A stretch of DNA of 64,000 nucleotides from Trileptium ribeirensis. Lineage: Eukaryota > Nematoda > Enoplea > Enoplida > Thoracostomopsidae. Of this stretch, positions 58,262 to 64,000 are shown piece by piece (the first letter of the stretch is position 1; each line of letters starts with the position of its first letter). Both the position numbers and the translations under genes were made by a program. The stretch covers positions 27,952 through 91,951 of the forward strand of contig JASANE010021189.1 of assembly GCA_030248225.1 (NCBI GenBank), written 5' to 3'. Under the pieces are notes generated by a model. It was given only the letters and a program-made list of their open reading frames with translations, was not told the origin of the DNA and did no database searches.

Positions 58262-59670
58262 GACACCTGCATGGCCAGATTTGGTAAACAACCCTTAAAC
58301 CCTGTGTTTTTACCATTTTAAGCGGAAGATGGGGTCGGAGCTGTTCGCGTTTAACTAAAAGTTCATCACTTTTCCTATCGAATAAAATAATTATCGAAAC
58401 CCATCACCCGAAGATGAGTTACGAATGAAACCACCAGACAGAAAATAAGATATTTCCAGGATTTCTTCCCCTAACACTCTAGGTGAAGACTTCGCTCGAT
58501 CCGTTTCAATATTATAGACCCCGCAAAGTAGACACCTAACAACGTTCGGAAAACACGAAGAAGAGCGGATATGCGCGCTAAGCATTCGCGAGCATTAGCC
58601 GGCGGTTCACCATGACGTGACGCTTCTCCTTTTATCGATGCAATCAGATCCTAAAACAAAACAAGATCAGTACAAATCCCCGAGCTACCATTTAAGATTG
58701 CTACATCTTTTTATGCCCACTTTTTTCCACTAAAAAGATGAATTTTTGACAAAACTATTTAGTCTTCAAATTTGACTCTACAAGTACTATTTTTTGAATA
58801 TTTTATCTCATAACTCGATGTCAATTCCTTTTAGTATACCAACCCGATAATTCATAATACTAATTTAAACTTGAATGACCTACAATTCTTAAGATACGTA
58901 TTTTCTTTTAGCAGTCTAAATTTCAGGTAATGGACATTTTGGTTTAAATTAACAATAACACTAACTGACATCATGCCTGTAGGAAAATATACAAATATAA
59001 TCCTCAGAATATAAATGATGCAACCACAAACTCCAGTAACATTATACATGTACAAATAAGAACGCATAATTAGATGCTGCGCGGAGACTGTTGGGTTTGC
59101 AATCTCATTTCATATTTACTGTAAATATTTATCTTAACTCAGCAACAAATTCCATGTGATATTTGATAACAGCAAAACTGTACTAAATTTCACAAAAGCA
59201 CAAGTTTTCCACGGAGGAGAGGTTGTTGCTGTGATATTTATTTTGCAAGCTTTCGGTCTTAGGATGGTTGGGCTACGAATGTTCTATCCAAATTGTACTT
59301 ACCAATTCCAAGTTATAAACAACATCAGCTCAACCAAAAGGTCAAACTGTGCTGTTTATATCATTTCATGGGCCCTCCATTCGCTGAAAATTTTGCCAGG
59401 GGGCATGAACTAGAGGGCCCGCTGGTTCCGAACCGGGGCACCTGTTTTGAAACAGGGGGAACCGAAAAATACCACGTCCCCCAAAACATCCCCAATGTGG
59501 AAAGCCCACATTACTACAAATAATTTGGCTTACTCTAACATATATTCGAAAAATTTCAACGCCTTCTGTTTTCCCTTACGACGTTATAGACGCTAACGAC
59601 TTAATATGAACTTATTTTGGACCGAAATAAGAGACTAGTTCAACCCCTGCTTGCAAACAAAAAGGAATAC
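58262..59670. other. Region without recognised genes
   Basis: No coding signature or repeat relationship found in this AT-rich stretch. Confidence 0.4.
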
Positions 59671-59679
59671 AGTCAAATA

Positions 59680-60395
59680 ATTGAATTCGAGTGGAATGAG
59701 CGAGCGAAGCGAGCTGGAATTGAATTGGTGTTGAATTCGAGTGGAAGTCGATTTACGTGTAGTGACGGAGCCCGATTTTTGAATTTTTTTTTGCCGTGGG
59801 AAAAGTTATGGGGCAAAATGAAGTCATTTTGGCACATTTTTCGGGCACTCCCTCCAGTTATTGCGACTTTTCTCAATAAGTAAACGAGATATCCGCAAAC
59901 TAATAGGCCTATTCCATGTAGCTTTACCAGGGCTTTCCAATGATATATAACAAGTTTTTCAACTACTTCCCAATCTGGAGTCTATAAGCTTATAGTTGGC
60001 GCCAAATTTCATATTTGGTGAAAAGTCGTGGGAAATGCACCTAAATGTGTGTTTTTTGTTGCTTTTAGTGTCTTATATGGGGACTTCTGTTCAGATAAAC
60101 TCATTGCAAGTGTTAAAAATATTGTTGGGCAAATATTTTTTACACTTCTGGTTCATACTTGGCATAAAAAATGACGTTTTCGAAATTTTTGGTAAGAAGT
60201 CGTGGGAAAAGCACCTGAATGTGTGTTTATTGTTGGTTTTAGTGACGGATACGTGGTTTTCTGAGCCGACAAGCTCATTGCGAGTGTCAAAAATACTGTG
60301 TGGCAAATATTTTTCACACTTCTGCTTGGGGGGATTGTTCTCACCACTCGAATTCTGACTCGCAACGAGCTTCACTAGTTTTAGTTGTATGTGCC
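59680..60395 (-). repeat. Dispersed repeat D, copy 2, inverted
   Basis: Reverse complement of 51.14-52.08 kb in block order: GAATTCGAGTGGAATGAG, GTCTATAAGCTTATAGTTGG (59,979), AAATGCACCTAAATGTGTGT, TGTTGGGCAAATATTTTTTA, GTCGTGGGAAAAGCACCTGA, and TTCTCACCACTCGAATTCTG (60,340). It has two internal units instead of three. The dyad ATAAGCTTAT is kept in both copies. Confidence 0.85.
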
Positions 60396-60399
60396 ATTC

Positions 60400-61309
60400 T
60401 ATGATCGCATGCATTGGTACAAAAACTGAGAAATTCCGTATTTTGGTTCTCGAGTTATAGGTGCGTTTAATACTGCATACTGCAACGAGACAGAAGGATG
60501 TCCTATCTTAGGATCAAGTTATTCAGTAATAAATTAAATTTTGCTAAATTTTTGTTTGGCAACTTATCTGCGAGTAACTACCTGTCGTGGGTGGCCACTT
60601 TCAAGACATAAAGCTCAAAATTTCAAAATCACAATTATAATGTAGCATACACCTAGAGTAGACAACCAACGTAATCATAATTTAGAGCATAGATGAGAGT
60701 TTAATCATAGATTAGACAAAGAATACACAAAATCAGCGATGAATAGAGCAAAATAACAAAACGGCACTTGTTCAAAAATACGCCAGCTCGTTATTTTCAA
60801 TGTTTTTGATGGAAAAATTTTAAATCCATGATCTGGCATGTCCGTAGACCTTTATCCACTAAAGTACTCCGTCTGTAGAAGCCCCTCCCCGATAACATTG
60901 AGGAGGGACAACATCTATGCGCGGCAAAAACGCAAAACTCAAAACAACTGTACTATTATTTTACTATTTTGAGGTAAATTTTATGGAATTGTATGTTATC
61001 ATCCACGCCGACATTAAATATCGCTGAATGTTAAAATATAAGCTTTAAAATATTTTAGCGCCAAAACAGGCAGTTAAATGAACAAATAGACTGTCGTTTA
61101 CAACTCCAGATACATAATTCCGGAATTACCTGAGGCAACACAAAATTCCTAGGGGTAGGGGACGCCGACATCAGGTGGCTTTAGTACGGTGGTCAGGTCG
61201 GTTTGGGTGGGACGCCCCGCCGCCAGCATCGAGAACCCATGTCATTGACCAATTTTTCAGTATACTGTACAATATACAAGCGCGGTCATATATGTATATT
61301 CATATTTAC
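60400..61309. other. Region without recognised genes
   Basis: AT-rich, with a short CCCCTCCCC/GAGGAGGG inverted repeat near 60,885-60,907. Nothing else supported. Confidence 0.4.
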
Positions 61310-62850
61310 CCGGCTTACTGTACATAGACCATAAAAAATAAACTTGACCTTCCCCAACCTTGTATCCGCCATCTAAACACCAATTCAACCAGCAAAATTT
61401 CTTTAAGGACTCCAAATGGTGTTTTTTGAGGTAGGGTTTGAGCCAAAATCATACTTAACATGACTGTCCACAGTGAAGGGTAGGGAGGACCCCCCAACTT
61501 TCCCAATCCCAGGTTCGTGAGATTTTCTCCATGTCTGTCCCACGCTCGCTCAACCCCCTCCCCCATGTTCAACTAAATCCAAAATGACATTTTGTGTCTC
61601 TAATTTATGTTTTCTGCATCCAAAATATTTTGAAAACATTAATTATCATTTATTTCTAATGTTAAAACGTCGTTTTTAACCTTAAAATACTATCTGCCTG
61701 AAAATATGGAAACAATAATTAGTACTTTTAAGCAAAATTTATTCCATCCCTTTGAAATTTCCCCCGATAATGAACATTCTCCCCGCTTTTCGGAGCTTAG
61801 GTTATCCAAAAAATAAACGTGACCTTCCCCGATCTAATATCTACACACCAATTCGCCCAGCCAACATCAATTGGAATGCTTCAAACACGAGCTGACAACG
61901 AAAATTGGCCGTTTTGAAGGTCAGTTTGGGCATTTTGAGGACCTAGGAGTCAAAATCGTACTTAAACCAGCCCAAAGTATTTTTGATCTTCCCGACCCAG
62001 TATCTGTCACGTAAATACCGATTTCGTCAGCCGAAATTAATTTAAGGGTGTCAAACACGATATGACGGCGAAATTTGCCCATTTTGATAATAAATAAGGC
62101 ATTTGCGGGGTCTCGAAGAGCACAAAATCATATTTAGAATATTCAAAAATATACTTATGTCCCGACATAGTATCTGTCACCCCTAAACGCCGTGTGCAGC
62201 GAAATTTTATTCTAGGGCTTCAAACAAGAGCTGATATCAAAATTTGGACTACTGCGACGCCATTGGATCCAAAAATTGTATTTTGACCCTTCAAAACATT
62301 TCTCCTCCAAGAATTTTCAGGCTACACATATCAATGAAAAAATATCGACCAAGTTGTAAGGCTCCTCAACTTAATGTTGATATTTTTTGCATTTCGACCA
62401 CAAAATCATGTTATTATGATCTCGAAACCGCTTAAAAATCTGACTTTTAGACCCTAAAACACTAGTACAAAGCGTCTATTATATTCGTACGTACTACTGC
62501 ACCAATTTTACTGATAAAGCCACCGACCCACGTCAATATAACCACAAAAGCATAATTTTGTCGTAGCGCTACAGAATTAACCTGTGGCCCAATAACTATT
62601 TTTAAACCTTCGGCATGAACAGATCTGACTAATAGGCATGGTGACAGCCCTGTGCCGATCACGCAGTTTTAGGCGAAATCAAGATCCTAAATCCTAAAAT
62701 CTTCAAATTGAACGGAAAGTTAGCGGGAAAATAACAAAAACTACCCAAACGGGGGACCGAAACAACTTATAGGCATCGAAACACCCGGTCGAAACGTATC
62801 AGCACTATACCGCTAAGTCCGAATGAAACAAAAATAAAAAAAAACAATTT
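61310..62850 (+). repeat. Dispersed non-coding repeat C, copy 2
   Basis: Blocks of 47.84-48.97 kb recur in the same orientation. Here at least three internal units of about 150-170 bp are clear: CCCCGATCTAATATCTACAC (61,830), CCCGACCCAGTATCTGTCAC (61,990), CCCGACATAGTATCTGTCAC (62,161), each followed by GCTTCAAAC or GTGTCAAAC and GAGCTGA or GATATGA. Confidence 0.6.
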
Positions 62851-62859
62851 ACCTTCATT

Positions 62860-64000
62860 GATCAAAGAAATGTGACTAATTATTTTGTCGTCGTTTCACT
62901 CACAAACTCAGTTGTCAGGGGTCTGTGGTTTCAAGCTACGATATAATATACAGCCACTCGAGTACATTTTATATATGGCCTCTCTACAGAGGGCGAAGGG
63001 TCCCCAGAATTTTTGTCCACCACACGTTTACTAGGACATGCTCTCCAGTACGTAAAATTTCGCTTCCCCAGGCCAACCCCTCAACACCCCCAATTATTTT
63101 GAGGAGACACCAAAAATAATCATCAAAACAAAACCGGCTATCACAAAAATCAATACCACTCCTTACATTTCTACAAAATCCTATGTAACATTATGTATGA
63201 CCTGCATAAATACACATTTTCACTACTTGAATTACAAATATGCAACAAAAACAATATAACATGTTGTAAATTCATGAAAAAAACGAAAAACTGCAGTTAT
63301 GAACTCCCGGTTAAGCTCGTCAAATTCCTCCATGGTATTTTCAGTTAGCCCAGGTTGGAGCTAAGGACCCCAGCTCAACCCCCTGGTAAAGTCTTGGTCC
63401 TGTGGATAGATCGATATAAATGTTGGTCATTTCACAAAACCATGTCATTTTGGTCGGGGGACTATATCGGCACTTTTTGGCCCATACCACCAATCTTTTG
63501 GAAGGAAATTTAATGTCGCTGATAGGTGTACTAATAGGAGTTACGACGGTCACAAAGAGATATGTTGGACGTGCCCCTAACATAGCAGGAGCCAGAGGCC
63601 CAGAAACCGGAATGGCCAAATGAAGCCAAAAACACATGTCCCCATATAAACGTTGAGCCGTATCGCTAGCACGTCATACATATCCTGTTTTTCATTTGCC
63701 TGTGATCCTTTGGTATTTGCTAATTTTTCGAAACGACTTGAGAGTAAGCATCTACACTGAAGCTGACGTCAAACCTCCGAAAATTTTTTTCGTGACATGT
63801 AGCCCCCATCTAGGTCAAATCTGGGAGGTTGCATACACTGGTAAATAACGTCAAAGTGCACTAGCGCCAAAAATGCTACATAACGATAATCGTAATCAAT
63901 ACAGGTTTGATTGAAAAAAAGAGTGTCAGCGTATGTCCATGTGTTGTTTGATTATGAGGTCGAAGGTCATAAAGTGCCAAAAATGGGGTATGCAAAATGT
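62860..64000. other. Right edge, no recognised genes
   Basis: No domain-bearing frame on either strand. Confidence 0.4.

Overview
The window reads as nuclear DNA of an animal, probably an arthropod. It is AT-rich and gene-poor, with splice-like exon edges, no operons and a dense record of transposable elements of animal type: BEL/Pao, Ty3/gypsy, several LINE pieces, a Merlin-type and a hAT-type DNA transposon, and a MITE. The protein family at the left edge is one I know mainly as a multi-copy family of aphids and other insects, so a hemipteran-like insect is my best guess; the sequence alone cannot fix the species.

Layout. 1-1.8 kb (minus strand): a decayed but long-open transposon-derived gene running off the left edge. 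2.3-4.1 kb (minus): a PWWP-domain exon with a shifted helical tail, and one exon with good splice edges but no recognised family. 5.5-9.85 kb (plus): a BEL/Pao retrotransposon with candidate 5' LTR, primer-binding site, leader, Gag, protease, RT and RNase H, broken by frameshifts and stops and lacking integrase and 3' LTR. 10.2-19.25 kb: a large non-coding repeat family (called here module A, module B and an AT-rich linker) in the order A-B-linker-A. 19.8-23.3 kb: a LINE split by a Merlin-type transposon. 24.8-28.5 kb: a small open frame split by a complete-looking hAT element with a target duplication. 28.8-29.5 kb: a LINE endonuclease domain. 33.7-36.1 kb: another module B. 37.2-39.2 kb (minus): a gypsy integrase with a 350-bp tandem duplication at its edge. 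40.4-42.8 kb: degenerate tandem arrays. 43.0-43.75 kb: a LINE RNase H fused to a further module B-linker-A copy (43.75-47.8 kb). 47.8-64 kb: dispersed non-coding repeats, including a pair of inverted copies 8 kb apart, a reverse copy of modules B and A (57.1 to 53.9 kb), and a MITE.

The most unusual signals are structural RNA-like ones. The BEL leader holds six hairpins at roughly 63-bp spacing whose stems differ while the six-base loop stays nearly constant. The non-coding module A has a cluster of three adjacent hairpins kept in its copies. A 45-bp hairpin unit has expanded to nine copies in one module A copy, and a 35-bp hairpin array sits between the hAT transposase gene and its terminal repeat. 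None of the protein genes except possibly the left-edge gene and the hAT transposase looks close to intact. All repeat alignments were made by eye, so edges are approximate.
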